Shown: positions 42,658 to 51,479 of the stretch, one piece after another | Layout: each line of letters begins with the position of its first letter | Position numbering within the stretch: position 1 is the first letter of the stretch | Source: Thiohalocapsa sp963698775 | GTDB lineage: Bacteria; Pseudomonadota; Gammaproteobacteria; Chromatiales; Chromatiaceae | Direction of reading: 5' to 3' | Assembly: GCA_963698775.1 (NCBI GenBank) | Contig: CAVOSE010000027.1 | Location: 15,787-79,786 of the forward strand | Length of the DNA: 64,000 nucleotides | Made by a program: the position numbers and the translations under genes | The notes under the pieces: generated by a model | Seen by the model: only the letters and a program-made list of their open reading frames with translations | What the model was told of the DNA's origin: nothing | Databases searched by the model: none

Positions 42658-43926
42658 TCATTCCGCGGTGTTGTCGGCCTCCACCGCTTCCAGCAGGCGC
42701 TCGTAGATCTCTGGAAAGGTGTAGGCGACGCGGTTCCAGGACGGGATCAGTTTGGCCTCCTGCGGCCCCTTGCTCTGCATCCACGCGTCCCAGAGAAAGC
42801 CGCGGAAGTGGCTGGCGGCGGATTCTTCCTCGTACAGATTGAAGCGCAGGTCGTTGACGTCGGCGTCGTAGCTGTACTTGCGTATGTACTTAAGTGCGTT
42901 CTGATAGTAGGTGTGCAGCAGCATGTCGACGTAAGAGTCGTCCAGGGGCACGCCATGGGAACGCATGTAGGTGAGATAGAACTTGGCGATGTCCACCACC
43001 ATCCGATGCAGGCCCTTGTTGGTGTCGTCTGGCGACAGCTCCTGGTGTTTGTGCTCGTAGTTCGGAGCGAGGTCGATCTGCGCCACCTGACGTCGGGTGA
43101 GCTGGTCGTAGACCTGCGACAGCGTGGCCACCTCCAGCCCCCAGTCGTAGGCGATGTTCAGACCCCGCGCCAGGTCGGACGTGAAGCAGAACTCACCCGC
43201 CAGCGGGTACTTGAAGCTGCGGTGGTAGTCGAAAAAGCGCTGCAGCTCGGGCGCCTGCTGCTGATACATCAGACAGGACAGGGTGTCGACGAACGGCGTC
43301 ACGAACAGGCGCGTCACACGCCCCTTCATGGACCGCTCGGTGGGAGAAATGCGCGCGTAGTAGCCCTTGCAGAACTGGAAGTCGTTGTTGGGATTGGCCA
43401 CTGGCTCGATCAGGCGCCCGAGCATGGTGCGGCTGTAGGTGACGATGTCGCAATCGTGCAGCGCGATGATATTGGCCTCGTCGCGCGCGAATAGGTAGCC
43501 CAACGTCACCCAGACCGACTGCCCCTTGCCCTGTTCACCAGTAGGGATCTCGCGTTCGGCCATTTGCGCCAGCAGGTCCTGGATGCGCGGACCGTCGATC
43601 CAGACCACCCGCACCTCCCGCTCGGCCGTCGCCAGCCGACCAAAATAGTCCTTGGCCTCCCGATACTCTGCCTCTTCGGTCGCACCGCCAAGGGCGACGA
43701 CAATACTAGACAGGTAGCGCACCTCGCTGATGCGCTCGATGATACGGTCGAGCACGCCGGCATTGCTGATCTCGCTGAACAGCGACGGCAGCAGCAGGCT
43801 GATGTGCTCATGGCGGGCGTGGTGCTCGAGCTTACGCTCCAGCGTGCTTAGGTAGTTCTCGCTATCGAAGGCCTCGTACAGCGCGTGCAGGGTCGTGATC
43901 TGTGGCCCTTGGTGAAAATCGGCCAT
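42658..43926 (-). CDS. GT81-like glycosyltransferase (glucosyl-3-phosphoglycerate synthase family)
   Basis: The 422-residue protein has the GT-A nucleotide-sugar motif IIALHDCDIVTYSRTMLGRL (DxD as DCD), preceded by GKGQSVWVTLGYLFARDE, and the distal NKGLHRMVVDIAKFY. These fit glucosyl-3-phosphoglycerate or mannosyl-3-phosphoglycerate synthases, which make the precursor of the compatible solute glucosylglycerate. No phosphatase gene is adjacent. AGGAGG lies 7 bases before the ATG. Confidence 0.75.
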   Translation of the reverse strand: MADFHQGPQITTLHALYEAFDSENYLSTLERKLEHHARHEHISLLLPSLFSEISNAGVLDRIIERISEVRYLSSIVVALGGATEEAEYREAKDYFGRLATAEREVRVVWIDGPRIQDLLAQMAEREIPTGEQGKGQSVWVTLGYLFARDEANIIALHDCDIVTYSRTMLGRLIEPVANPNNDFQFCKGYYARISPTERSMKGRVTRLFVTPFVDTLSCLMYQQQAPELQRFFDYHRSFKYPLAGEFCFTSDLARGLNIAYDWGLEVATLSQVYDQLTRRQVAQIDLAPNYEHKHQELSPDDTNKGLHRMVVDIAKFYLTYMRSHGVPLDDSYVDMLLHTYYQNALKYIRKYSYDADVNDLRFNLYEEESAASHFRGFLWDAWMQSKGPQEAKLIPSWNRVAYTFPEIYERLLEAVEADNTAE

Positions 43927-44032
43927 GCTCGATCCTCCTGGTCATCGACTGAGTGCCGCAAGACGGCTCAGGTTCATGATCCGACGCCGCCTGGGACACA
44001 GAGCGCTCAGCGCGCCACTGCTCCGGGATGGC

Positions 44033-44053
44033 AACCCCGCAAGACGCGGGGTT
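44033..44053. other. Hairpin AACCCCGC...GCGGGGTT
   Basis: A perfect 8-bp stem with a 5-base loop lies between the GT81 start and the end of the EncFtn-like gene. There is no T-run on either side. It could be a weak terminator or an mRNA-stabilising stem for the EncFtn-like gene. Confidence 0.4.
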
Positions 44054-44114
44054 CGTGCCACGCTCACGCGGCGTCTGGAATCGAGGGCGGACGGCGCGCC
44101 AGGCCGCACCCGGT

Positions 44115-44402
44115 CTAGCCGTGTGCAATCGGCTTGTCGGTGAACAGATAGTCCTTGAGTTCGTCGTCGAACTTGGGGTCCTTGCGCCGAATCCATTCCA
44201 GCACCATCGCCGCGTGTTCCTTTTCCTCGTCGCGATTGTGCGCCAAGATCGCCTTCAGCTCGCCATCCTTGCAGGCGTCGACGCGCTGGTTGTACCAGTC
44301 GACCGCCTCCAGTTCTTCCATCAGCGAGACGATTGCCCGGTGCATGTCGCGGGTCTCGTCGCTGAGCTCGGTGATTGGTTCGTGATAACCCTCGTTAGAC
44401 AT
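44115..44402 (-). CDS. Encapsulated-ferritin-like (EncFtn) protein lacking a cargo tail
   Basis: The 95-residue protein closely follows the EncFtn fold seen in Rhodospirillum Rru_A0973: RAIVSLMEELEAVDWYNQRV (residues 22-41) and ILAHNRDEEKEHAAMVLEW (residues 52-70), with the Glu, Trp/Tyr and Glu-x-His ligands of the ferroxidase site. It ends DYLFTDKPIAHG, without the C-terminal encapsulin targeting peptide of the family. No encapsulin shell gene is in the window. GGAG lies 7 bases before the ATG. It probably oxidises or stores iron. Confidence 0.88.
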   Translation of the reverse strand: MSNEGYHEPITELSDETRDMHRAIVSLMEELEAVDWYNQRVDACKDGELKAILAHNRDEEKEHAAMVLEWIRRKDPKFDDELKDYLFTDKPIAHG

Positions 44403-44569
44403 CGGTTTGCTCCAGACTGTTGCTCGGTGTGATGTGTCGTCAACCAGTTATCCTAACCCAAACGGCGGACCACGGCGGATGCTGAAATCGTTGCCAGGAG
44501 CCGGACAGCCTGCGTTCAAGCGCTCCGAATGCGCAGCGTCCTCCTCACGAAATCGGCCGCTCTGACGCG

Positions 44570-45607
44570 TCAGCGCGAGCCGGCGGCAGCCTTCTTCAGC
44601 CCCTGTGTGCGCGCATAGCGCTGATAGTTCCAGCCTTGCTCGTAGGCACGTTCGGTCACAAAGCCAATGGCGTTGTTCATCCGGCTCTTCAGTATCAGCG
44701 CATCGGTGGCCAGCACCTGCTGGCCCGATTCGTTAAAGAACACCAGCGCCGGCAACTCGGTAAAGCCGAGCTCGGCATACCAGGTCTTCGGATGAGTCCG
44801 CTGGCCGGCAGGAGTCAGCACCGGCGTCACGGCATCACCGGCGTCCAGGCGCACCAGATCGAAATCCGCCAACCGCTCCCGCGTAGGCACGTCGGCGAGT
44901 ACTTCGTTATGGAAGCGCGCGCAACGATCACATCCAGCACCGTCGAACAATACGAGCAGCGGGCGTTCGGCGGCTATACGGCTGCGATCCAGGGCATAGG
45001 GCGGTTCGGCGAAGAGCGCATCGGTCGGCAAGGCGTCGGCCTGCTGCGGGCTCCGTCTGGCCAGAAACGCCCGCAACCCCTGCTGTCGGTAGTGGCCGTC
45101 GATGAGGTAGTCGAGCACCGCCGAGAACCGTTCAGGCTCGTAGTAGCCAGTCAGGCGCAACAGGCGCTTGCCATCGTTGTCGAAAAACAGCAGTGTCGGT
45201 GCGAATTGCACGCCCTGATCCAGCGCGAAGGCCTTGACCCGCGTCGGCTCGCCCGCGAAATCGGTCAGCTCGGCATCGGAGAAGATCTCAAGCCCGATGC
45301 TATCGAAATGCGCTCGCAGACGCTCGCTGATGGCGGGATCGCTCAGGCTGGTCTCGATGAATAGGTGGCAGTAGGAGCAGCCCTCGGTACTGAAGAACAC
45401 GAACAGCCCCTGCTTGCCGGCCTCGCGCGCTTCGTCGGCGTCGTCACGCAGGTTCAGGAAACTCTCCTTAAACCAGTCGGGGTGATGCACCTGGTAGATG
45501 GCACCGTCGTCAAAGGCATCGACGCCATCGACGGCCCAAACCATAGAGCCCGAGGCGGCAAAAAACCATAGCATCAACACGGCTAGACTCAGACGCAGGC
45601 GTAGCAT
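44570..45607 (-). CDS. Periplasmic protein with two thioredoxin-like domains
   Basis: The 345-residue protein has a signal peptide (LWFFAASGSMVWA then VDGVD) and two thioredoxin-like domains. The first has FSTEGCSYCHLF (C-x-x-C) and the second FDGAGCDRCARF (C-x-x-C). It resembles SoxW/DsbD-gamma-type proteins that feed electrons to periplasmic thiols. GGAGG lies 6 bases before the ATG at 45607, which decides against the upstream starts at 45613 and 45688. No Sox genes are adjacent. Confidence 0.8.
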   Translation of the reverse strand: MLRLRLSLAVLMLWFFAASGSMVWAVDGVDAFDDGAIYQVHHPDWFKESFLNLRDDADEAREAGKQGLFVFFSTEGCSYCHLFIETSLSDPAISERLRAHFDSIGLEIFSDAELTDFAGEPTRVKAFALDQGVQFAPTLLFFDNDGKRLLRLTGYYEPERFSAVLDYLIDGHYRQQGLRAFLARRSPQQADALPTDALFAEPPYALDRSRIAAERPLLVLFDGAGCDRCARFHNEVLADVPTRERLADFDLVRLDAGDAVTPVLTPAGQRTHPKTWYAELGFTELPALVFFNESGQQVLATDALILKSRMNNAIGFVTERAYEQGWNYQRYARTQGLKKAAAGSR

Positions 45608-46125
45608 CGGCATCCTCCAAATCGCGGTTTGCACGGCTGACAGATGAGGCACGCTCGACGCGTCCTTCGACACAAGCGGTCCCGTCAAGGTCGGTCTTGC
45701 AGGTCCGCGCTCAACGGCACGGTCAACCGAAGACGGTCAATACGTCGGTTTGAGAGAAGTCGTTTCGGCCTCAGGCTTCCCGATATTCAACGGCTTCAGA
45801 ATGCTGCATGCCTGCCTTAACTTTTTGCTTTTGTACCATCAAATCACGACCCCGACAATCAACGCGGCGGGCCGCGGGAACCCGCCTGCCTGCCGGCGCC
45901 GACCGGTCCTCGGGACCCTGCTCACAAGAAACGCGGCCTAAGCCGCGTCTACCAATGAGACCGATGGCATCGGCCCGAACGGGCCATTGCGGTCACCGAC
46001 GGGCATTGGGCAGCCCCGTCGAGCACACCGATGAGCCTAGACTCGGCAGTTCGCACCGACAGCATTGACTGGGCGAATAAATTCGCCCTTACGCCCGGAG
46101 CAACTGCCGGATTAAGGATGAGGCC
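45608..46125. other. Intergenic region with a palindromic repeat
   Basis: About 520 bases with no supported gene. The palindrome GGGCGAATAAATTCGCCC at 46071-46088 is the second copy of the unit found at 25285-25302. Part of the region is AT-richer than its surroundings (45795-45850). Confidence 0.5.
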
Positions 46126-46248
46126 TCAGGCGTCCAGCTTGTCGTCCTCGGGCTCGCCGAGGCATTGCTCCGACTCATACCACATGACGTTGATGATGCC
46201 GAACGCGATGGCCAGCAGCACGCCGAGTATCCATGAGAAGTACCACAT
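46126..46248 (-). CDS. cydX: Cytochrome bd oxidase small subunit CydX
   Basis: The 40-residue protein starts MWYFSWILGVLLAIAFGIIN then VMWYE, a single membrane helix with the CydX/YbgT signature WYFxWILG. CydX stabilises the bd oxidase heme site. AGGAG lies 7 bases before the ATG. It follows cydB with a 144-base gap. Confidence 0.9.
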   Translation of the reverse strand: MWYFSWILGVLLAIAFGIINVMWYESEQCLGEPEDDKLDA

Positions 46249-46392
46249 GGGAGGACTCCTAGTAGTCGGCGGTCCCTCCTCACCCCTGAGAGGACTGGGA
46301 CCGCGGGGTTTAATCGCGGAATGCTCGAGGGACGAGTCGCGGCATACCCGAGGGTTCCGCGTCACTCGTCACTCGTTCTCGTTGCTCGCCAC

Positions 46393-47535
46393 TCAGTAAG
46401 CCAATGAATCCTGCGCCTTGATCTCCGCCACCGTGACCCGGCGCCACATACGCCGATAGGTCCAGGTGGTATAGAGCAGGATGATCGGGATGAAGATCAC
46501 GGCGGCCCAGAACATGACGCTGAGTGTCAGGTGGCTGGAAGTCGCGTCCCAGGCAATCAGACTACTGTTGGGCATGCTGCTGGAGGGCATGATGAACGGG
46601 AACATCGCGGCACCGGCGGTCATGATGATGCCGGTGATGCCGAGACCGCTGACGATCAGACCGAGACCGGCGCGGTCCTGCAGAGACAGCGCCACTGCCC
46701 CGCCAAGACCGGCAAAGCCGAGAATCGGGAACAGCAAAGTCCACGGGTAGTCGCGGTAGTTGGCCAGCCAGGCACCGGGGTCGATGACGACTTCCTTGGT
46801 GAGCGGATTCGGGGTGGCGCCAAGTTCGGGCATGCTCACGACCCGAAAACCGTCGATACCGATGCTGAGCCAGATACCGGCCAGCGCGAAGGCACCGATG
46901 GTCACCAAGCCGGTGACCTTGGCCCACTGCTTGGCACGGGTCGCGATCGGCTCCTCGGTGCGCAGTTGTAGCCAAATGGCACCGTGCATGGTCAGCATGC
47001 CCAGGCTGATGAGCCCGGCCAATAACGCGAACGGGTTCAGTAGACCAAAAAAGCTCCCCGTGTAGTACGGCCGCAGGAACTCGTCGAGGTGAAACGGTAC
47101 GCCTTGCAGCAGGTTGCCAAAGGCGATACCGAACACTAGCGCCGGCACGGTGCCGCCGATGAACAGCCCCCAGTCCCAGGAGCTGCGCCAGCGCGGATCG
47201 GCGATCTTGCTGCGGTAGTCGAAGCCCACCGGCCGAAAGAACAGCGCGAACAAGGCCAACAGCATCGCGAAGTAGAAGCCCGAAAAGGCGGTCGCGTAGA
47301 CCAGCGGCCAAGCGGCGAAGATGGCGCCACCAGCGGTGATCAGCCACACCTGATTGCCGTCCCAATGGGGGCCAACGGTGTTGATGATGACGCGCCGCTC
47401 GTCGTCGTTCTTACCGAGGAACGGCAACAGCGTGCCGACACCCATGTCCATGCCGTCGGTGACCGCAAAGCCGATGAACAGCACGCCCACCAGCACCCAC
47501 CAGAGAAATTTCAGTGTTTCGAAGTCGAGGATCAT
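46393..47535 (-). CDS. cydB: Cytochrome bd ubiquinol oxidase subunit II
   Basis: The 380-residue protein starts MILDFETLKFLWWVLVGVLF and contains the family stretch FAVTDGMDMGVGTLLPFLG and WDGNQVWLITAGGAIFAAWP. It has about nine membrane helices. Upstream in-frame residues to 47676 lie within cydA and are not translated. GGGAGAC precedes the ATG. It is next to cydA with a one-base gap. Confidence 0.96.
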   Translation of the reverse strand: MILDFETLKFLWWVLVGVLFIGFAVTDGMDMGVGTLLPFLGKNDDERRVIINTVGPHWDGNQVWLITAGGAIFAAWPLVYATAFSGFYFAMLLALFALFFRPVGFDYRSKIADPRWRSSWDWGLFIGGTVPALVFGIAFGNLLQGVPFHLDEFLRPYYTGSFFGLLNPFALLAGLISLGMLTMHGAIWLQLRTEEPIATRAKQWAKVTGLVTIGAFALAGIWLSIGIDGFRVVSMPELGATPNPLTKEVVIDPGAWLANYRDYPWTLLFPILGFAGLGGAVALSLQDRAGLGLIVSGLGITGIIMTAGAAMFPFIMPSSSMPNSSLIAWDATSSHLTLSVMFWAAVIFIPIILLYTTWTYRRMWRRVTVAEIKAQDSLAY

Positions 47536-47536
47536 A

Positions 47537-49168
47537 TCAGTCTCCCGATTCCTGCTTGGCCGGTGCCGAAGACGGCGCAGCACCACCTGCCCCCAAACGA
47601 CTCGCATGGGTCTTGGCGGCCTGCTTCTCGTGGAAATACCGGCCCGTATGCAATGCGCTCGGTCCCATGCGGCCAAACTTGAACATCAGGTACATCTCGA
47701 TCAGGAACAGCGCGGAATAGAAGACGATAAAGGCGCTGAGGCTGAACAGGACGTCGCCAGAGGTCAGGCTGGACGCGGCAATAGAGGTCGGCAGCACCTC
47801 GCCGATGGCCCAGGGCTGACGACCGAACTCGGCGACGAACCAACCGGTCTCGGCGGCGATCCAGGGGATCGGGATACTGAACAGGAAGGCCCGCAGCAAC
47901 CAACGCTTGTCCTGCACCACACGCTTGGCATTGAAGTAAAAGCCCAGCACCAGTAGCAGCAACATCCAGAAGCCGGCGGCGACCATGATACGGAAGGCCC
48001 AGAACACGGGTGCCACCTCCGGTATGGAGTCCTTGGCCGCCATCTGTATCTGCTCCTCGCTGGCCTCGGCTGGATTGTCGATATAGCGTTTCAGCAGCAA
48101 GCCGTAACCGAGGTCGTCCATGTGTTCCTCGAAGGCGCCGCGGTTGTAGTCACTGACCTCTCCATTGCGCAGCCGTTCCAGGTACTCGTAAGCCACCATG
48201 CCGGAGCGAATACGCACCTCATGCTGACGCATCAGGTCCTTCAGCCCGACTACCTCTTCGTCCAGCGAGCGCGTCGCGATCAGCCCCAGCGCGAACGGGA
48301 TCTTGACCGCCATGTGCGTCTCTTCGTCCTCGTTGCTTGGGAAGCCGAAGGCAGTGAACGCGGCCGGCGCCGGCTCGGTCTCCCACTCCGCCTCGATGGC
48401 TGCCAGCTTCACCTTCTGCACGTCGCCGACCTCGTAGCCGGACTCGTCGCCAAGCAGGATGACCGACAGGATCGAGGCCAGACCAAAGCCGACCGCCACC
48501 GAAAACGAGCGCTTGGCAAAGGCCATATCGCGGCCCTTGAGCATGTAGTAGGCACTGATGCCGGCGACGAACATGGCACCGGTCACGTAACCGGCGGCCA
48601 CCGTATGCACGAATTTGACCTGCGCCACCGGATTCAGCAGCAGCTCGGTGAAGCTGGTCATTTCCATGCGCATGGTCTCGAAGCTGAATACCGAACCAAC
48701 CGGATTCTGCATCCAGCCATTGGCGATCAGAATCCACATGGCCGATAGGTTCGAGCCGACCGCCATCAGAAAGGTCACCGCCAGATGCTGGCGTTTGGTC
48801 AGGCGCTCCCAGCCCAAGAAGAACAGGCCAATAAAGGTCGACTCCAAGAAAAACGCCATCAGCCCCTCGATGGCAAGCGGCGCGCCGAACACGTCGCCGA
48901 CATAGTGCGAGTAGTAGGCCCAGTTCATGCCGAACTGAAACTCCATGGTCAGGCCGGTGGTGACGCCGAGGGCAAAGTTGATCCCGAACAGCTTGCCCCA
49001 GAACTTGGTCATGTCCCGGTAGATCTCGCGCCCGGTCATGACATAGACGCTCTCCATGATCACCAGGATCCAAACCAGACCCAGAGTCAGGGGCACAAAT
49101 AGAAAGTGGTACATCGCGGTGGAGGCAAATTGCCACCGCGACAACTCGATCATTGCTGTGTCAAGCAT
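47537..49168 (-). CDS. cydA: Cytochrome bd ubiquinol oxidase subunit I
   Basis: CydA binds hemes b558, b595 and d and oxidises quinol, giving respiration at low oxygen. The 543-residue protein has the axial His regions (STAMYHFLFVPLTLGL; VKFVHTVAAGY), the GRQPW motif (EFGRQPWAIGEVLPT), and an E. coli-like long Q-loop (about residues 245-375). Starts MLDTAMIELSRWQF, as in E. coli. In a diazotroph, bd oxidase can help protect nitrogenase from oxygen. Confidence 0.96.
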   Translation of the reverse strand: MLDTAMIELSRWQFASTAMYHFLFVPLTLGLVWILVIMESVYVMTGREIYRDMTKFWGKLFGINFALGVTTGLTMEFQFGMNWAYYSHYVGDVFGAPLAIEGLMAFFLESTFIGLFFLGWERLTKRQHLAVTFLMAVGSNLSAMWILIANGWMQNPVGSVFSFETMRMEMTSFTELLLNPVAQVKFVHTVAAGYVTGAMFVAGISAYYMLKGRDMAFAKRSFSVAVGFGLASILSVILLGDESGYEVGDVQKVKLAAIEAEWETEPAPAAFTAFGFPSNEDEETHMAVKIPFALGLIATRSLDEEVVGLKDLMRQHEVRIRSGMVAYEYLERLRNGEVSDYNRGAFEEHMDDLGYGLLLKRYIDNPAEASEEQIQMAAKDSIPEVAPVFWAFRIMVAAGFWMLLLLVLGFYFNAKRVVQDKRWLLRAFLFSIPIPWIAAETGWFVAEFGRQPWAIGEVLPTSIAASSLTSGDVLFSLSAFIVFYSALFLIEMYLMFKFGRMGPSALHTGRYFHEKQAAKTHASRLGAGGAAPSSAPAKQESGD

Positions 49169-49667
49169 CGTATTGATTCCAAAAGTGGTTAACGCCTTTC
49201 GGCGTGGCCGGATCGTCGGGAAATGCCCCCAGATCCTCGATCCGACCTAGTCCCTCCTGAGCCCGTGAACACGGGTTCCGGCGCCCGAGGAGCGCGCATC
49301 CTCCCGCCGCCAGAGGACATCTCCGGCAGACGTCCGGCCCCTTGCGAGTAGAATATTCAGGCACGCACTTCGGCGGAAATGCGATATCGCAGTGTCGAGC
49401 GTTTTGGTAGGGTATCAGCCCGCACAACCTGACCTGCATCATGCTGACCAGTGCTCAGAAGCGCCTGGATCGTACTCGATCTACCGATGCGGATGCACAG
49501 GCATGCCGCGTCTTCGAGGTTCACCACCCGGCGAAGCGCGTGAGCTGGAAACGCTGAACGGTGCCGGCTCGATCTAGGGACACATTGAGCTACTGGCCAT
49601 CCTGGCCAATCAAACAGACGGACCCTGCTGCCCAGCAGGGAAGCGCTGATTAGTCAGCGCATCGCTA
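49169..49667. other. Intergenic region upstream of cydA
   Basis: About 500 bases with no supported gene. It must contain the cydA promoter, but I found no clear FNR or ArcA box. A short GCGCTGA-TTAG-TCAGCGC palindrome lies at 49643-49660, beside a diverged TTGGCCAT-CTGGCCAA-like segment that recurs near 50884. Confidence 0.4.
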
Positions 49668-49907
49668 GCGAGGCTTCGCCTCAGACCGACGAGTCATGAT
49701 CATTCGGTATCGGTATCGGTATCGGTATCGGTATCGGTATCGGTATCGGTATCGGTATCGGAATCGGAATCGGAATCGAAATCAAAACGAGTGGCAGGCG
49801 ATCCGATCGCGATCCCGATCCCGATCCCGATTTCGAGGCCCCCCACCGGTCCTAGGCTGCGTCGAAACTTGATTCATCTGCAAACATTTGTCGCCCCCAA
49901 GCAATCT
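49668..49907 (+). repeat. Hexanucleotide-core interspersed repeat, copy 3
   Basis: The left flank GCGAGGCTTCGCCTCAGACC, nine perfect GGTATC hexamers, three GGAATC hexamers and GAAATC are followed by AACGAGTGGCAGGCGATCC, GATCCC hexamers, and the right flank GCTGCGTCGAAACTTGATTC...CCCCCAAGCAATCT. It has the same orientation as copies 1 and 2. Its right end touches the stop codon of the minus-strand gene at 49906. Confidence 0.9.
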
Positions 49908-50667
49908 AGTCGTCACTTCCCGGCTGGTTCCCCTCGGGCGCCACTTTCTTTTTCACAGTTGGCTTCTTGGCAACGGCCTTCTTGCCGTCTGGTGTTTTCT
50001 TTGCAACGGCCTCTGGTGCGACGACCTTCTCTACGACCTTAGGGGTCTCCGCGTCAGGTTCCGCCGTTGCCGTGCTCATTGCCTTCGGGCTCGCCTTTTT
50101 CGCGACCCCAGGCTTTTTCTTGGCGACCTTCTTTTTCACCCGCTTTTTTGCGGAAGGCTCTGTCGTTGCATCAGGACCCTGCTGGGCTGCCTTCTTTCGT
50201 TTAGCAGGGGCCTCCTCCTGCTGCACCGCCTCAGAGCCTTTCTTCGACCCCTTGGCCTTACGCGACGCGCGCTTCGACAGCTTGCCCTCTTTGCCAACAG
50301 GGGGCGCGAGCTGACGACGCAACGCGTTGAATCCGTCGGAGATGGCATTCAGCGAAGTCTCGCCCGCGGCTTTCACTTCGCCGAGCAGGCCTCGAATCAA
50401 GTGCGCGGGTTCCTTGACGACGACTTTGTCTGCCACTGACGCGGTGGTTTCCGCCGCCGCGCTTGCCGTCGCTGCCACTTTCTCGCTCAGATCATCGAAG
50501 AGCTGCTTCACTTCGCCAGCCAAGGCCTGTGCTGTTCGCTCGACTTCGCCGACTAGATCTGTTGCCGTATCCGCGACCGAGCGGGTTGCCTTATTCTTCG
50601 ACTTCTTCTTCCCGGACGACTTGTCCTCGCCGGAAATCTTGTCGCCCTGTTTCTTCTTGGAAGCCAT
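49906..50667 (-). CDS. Lys/Ala-rich phasin-like or histone-like protein
   Basis: The 253-residue protein begins MASKKKQGDKISGEDKSSGK. A helical middle part (LVGEVERTAQALAGEVKQLF, KEPAHLIRGLLGEVKAAGET) resembles amphipathic phasin helices. The second half is Lys/Ala/Pro-rich with AKKRVKKKVAKKKPGVAKKA-like repeats, as in H1-like DNA-binding tails. A PhaM/PhaF-type role linking storage granules to the nucleoid is possible. GGAG lies 9 bases before the ATG. The longer upstream frame to 50862 is not supported. Confidence 0.65.
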   Translation of the reverse strand: MASKKKQGDKISGEDKSSGKKKSKNKATRSVADTATDLVGEVERTAQALAGEVKQLFDDLSEKVAATASAAAETTASVADKVVVKEPAHLIRGLLGEVKAAGETSLNAISDGFNALRRQLAPPVGKEGKLSKRASRKAKGSKKGSEAVQQEEAPAKRKKAAQQGPDATTEPSAKKRVKKKVAKKKPGVAKKASPKAMSTATAEPDAETPKVVEKVVAPEAVAKKTPDGKKAVAKKPTVKKKVAPEGNQPGSDD

Positions 50668-51024
50668 TACACATTTCTCCGATTCAAACTGTCGACACTC
50701 GAGCCAAGACCCTTGGCGGTTTACCTGATTGAAGCCGATGCCGCAACCGCGACAATGGAGCCTCGAATGGAATCCTGGGGCGCATGCGCGGCTTCGACCA
50801 CGATTCGAACACCGCCCGCTCCATTGGTCGTCGAAGCCTATGCACTTCCAGAGGGTTTCCAACAGGCTAAGGTGACACTGATCAATTGGCCATGCTGGCC
50901 AAAAACCAGACGCAACACGAAAACGCGGTTTCCGAGTTCCTTCATTCTAGAGCGCTTAGGTGCTCGAGAGTGGTGGCTCCTCCTGCCCCGCACGGGAAGC
51001 TCTAATCAATCAGCGCTTCCCTAA
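50668..51024. other. Intergenic region upstream of the Lys/Ala-rich gene
   Basis: About 360 bases with no supported gene. A segment near 50878-50920 (CACTGATCAATTGGCCATGC) resembles one at 49587-49620 beside repeat copy 3, suggesting an older shared repeat. Confidence 0.35.
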
Positions 51025-51181
51025 GGCGATTGCCGGAGACTTTCATACCAGATTGCGCCGAATTTTCGTTCGTCTTCAAGGAGCGACAACCGGCGCATAA
51101 TTGCGCTATGCAACGGTTGGCGCGACACCGAAGACGGGCGAAAAGGCAAGCAAGATGGTATGAAAGTTGACAGAAATCGCC
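51025..51181. repeat. Element with imperfect 34-bp terminal inverted repeats
   Basis: The left end GGCGATTGCCGGAGACTTTC-ATACCAGATTGC and the complement of the right end (GGCGATTTCTGTCAACTTTC-ATACCATCTTGC) match at most positions, enclosing about 90 bases. The right end abuts the stop codon of the YtxH-like gene. It looks like a short non-autonomous mobile element. No second copy was seen in this window. Confidence 0.5.
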
Positions 51182-51408
51182 TAAAGACCGCCCTTCGATG
51201 CAGCCTTTGAGGCGGCGTCGCTGACAGCGTCCGCGGCATCTTCAACGACATCTTTGGCCTTGTTCGCGACGCCATCGACGGCGTCACCGAGATCGTCAAG
51301 ACCGCCCCTGAGTTGCTTGCGCGCGTTCCTGGACGTCAGGATGTAGGTCACCGCCGATCCGACGGCGGCACCAATCAACACCGGAATGAGTGGGAAAGGC
51401 AGAGGCAT
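51181..51408 (-). CDS. YtxH-like small membrane protein
   Basis: The 75-residue protein has one N-terminal membrane helix (PLPFPLIPVLIGAAVGSAVT) followed by an amphipathic, Ala/Asp/Val-rich helix (DVVEDAADAVSDAASKAASK), the YtxH/stress-protein pattern. AGGAG lies 7 bases before the ATG. It lies in a stretch of envelope and stress genes. Confidence 0.65.
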   Translation of the reverse strand: MPLPFPLIPVLIGAAVGSAVTYILTSRNARKQLRGGLDDLGDAVDGVANKAKDVVEDAADAVSDAASKAASKGGL

Positions 51409-51479
51409 GTGAATCTCCTGTTGAGTTCGCACCGCCGCGACCATGCTCGGTTGCGGCAATGTCGCAAGAAATTTGGAGT

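Noticed and set aside
44033..44053. The AACCCCGC hairpin as a rho-independent terminator
   Set aside because: There is no T-run on either strand after the stem.
23955..49907. The hexanucleotide repeats as a CRISPR array
   Set aside because: The tract consists of 6-bp units without unique spacers, and no cas genes are present.
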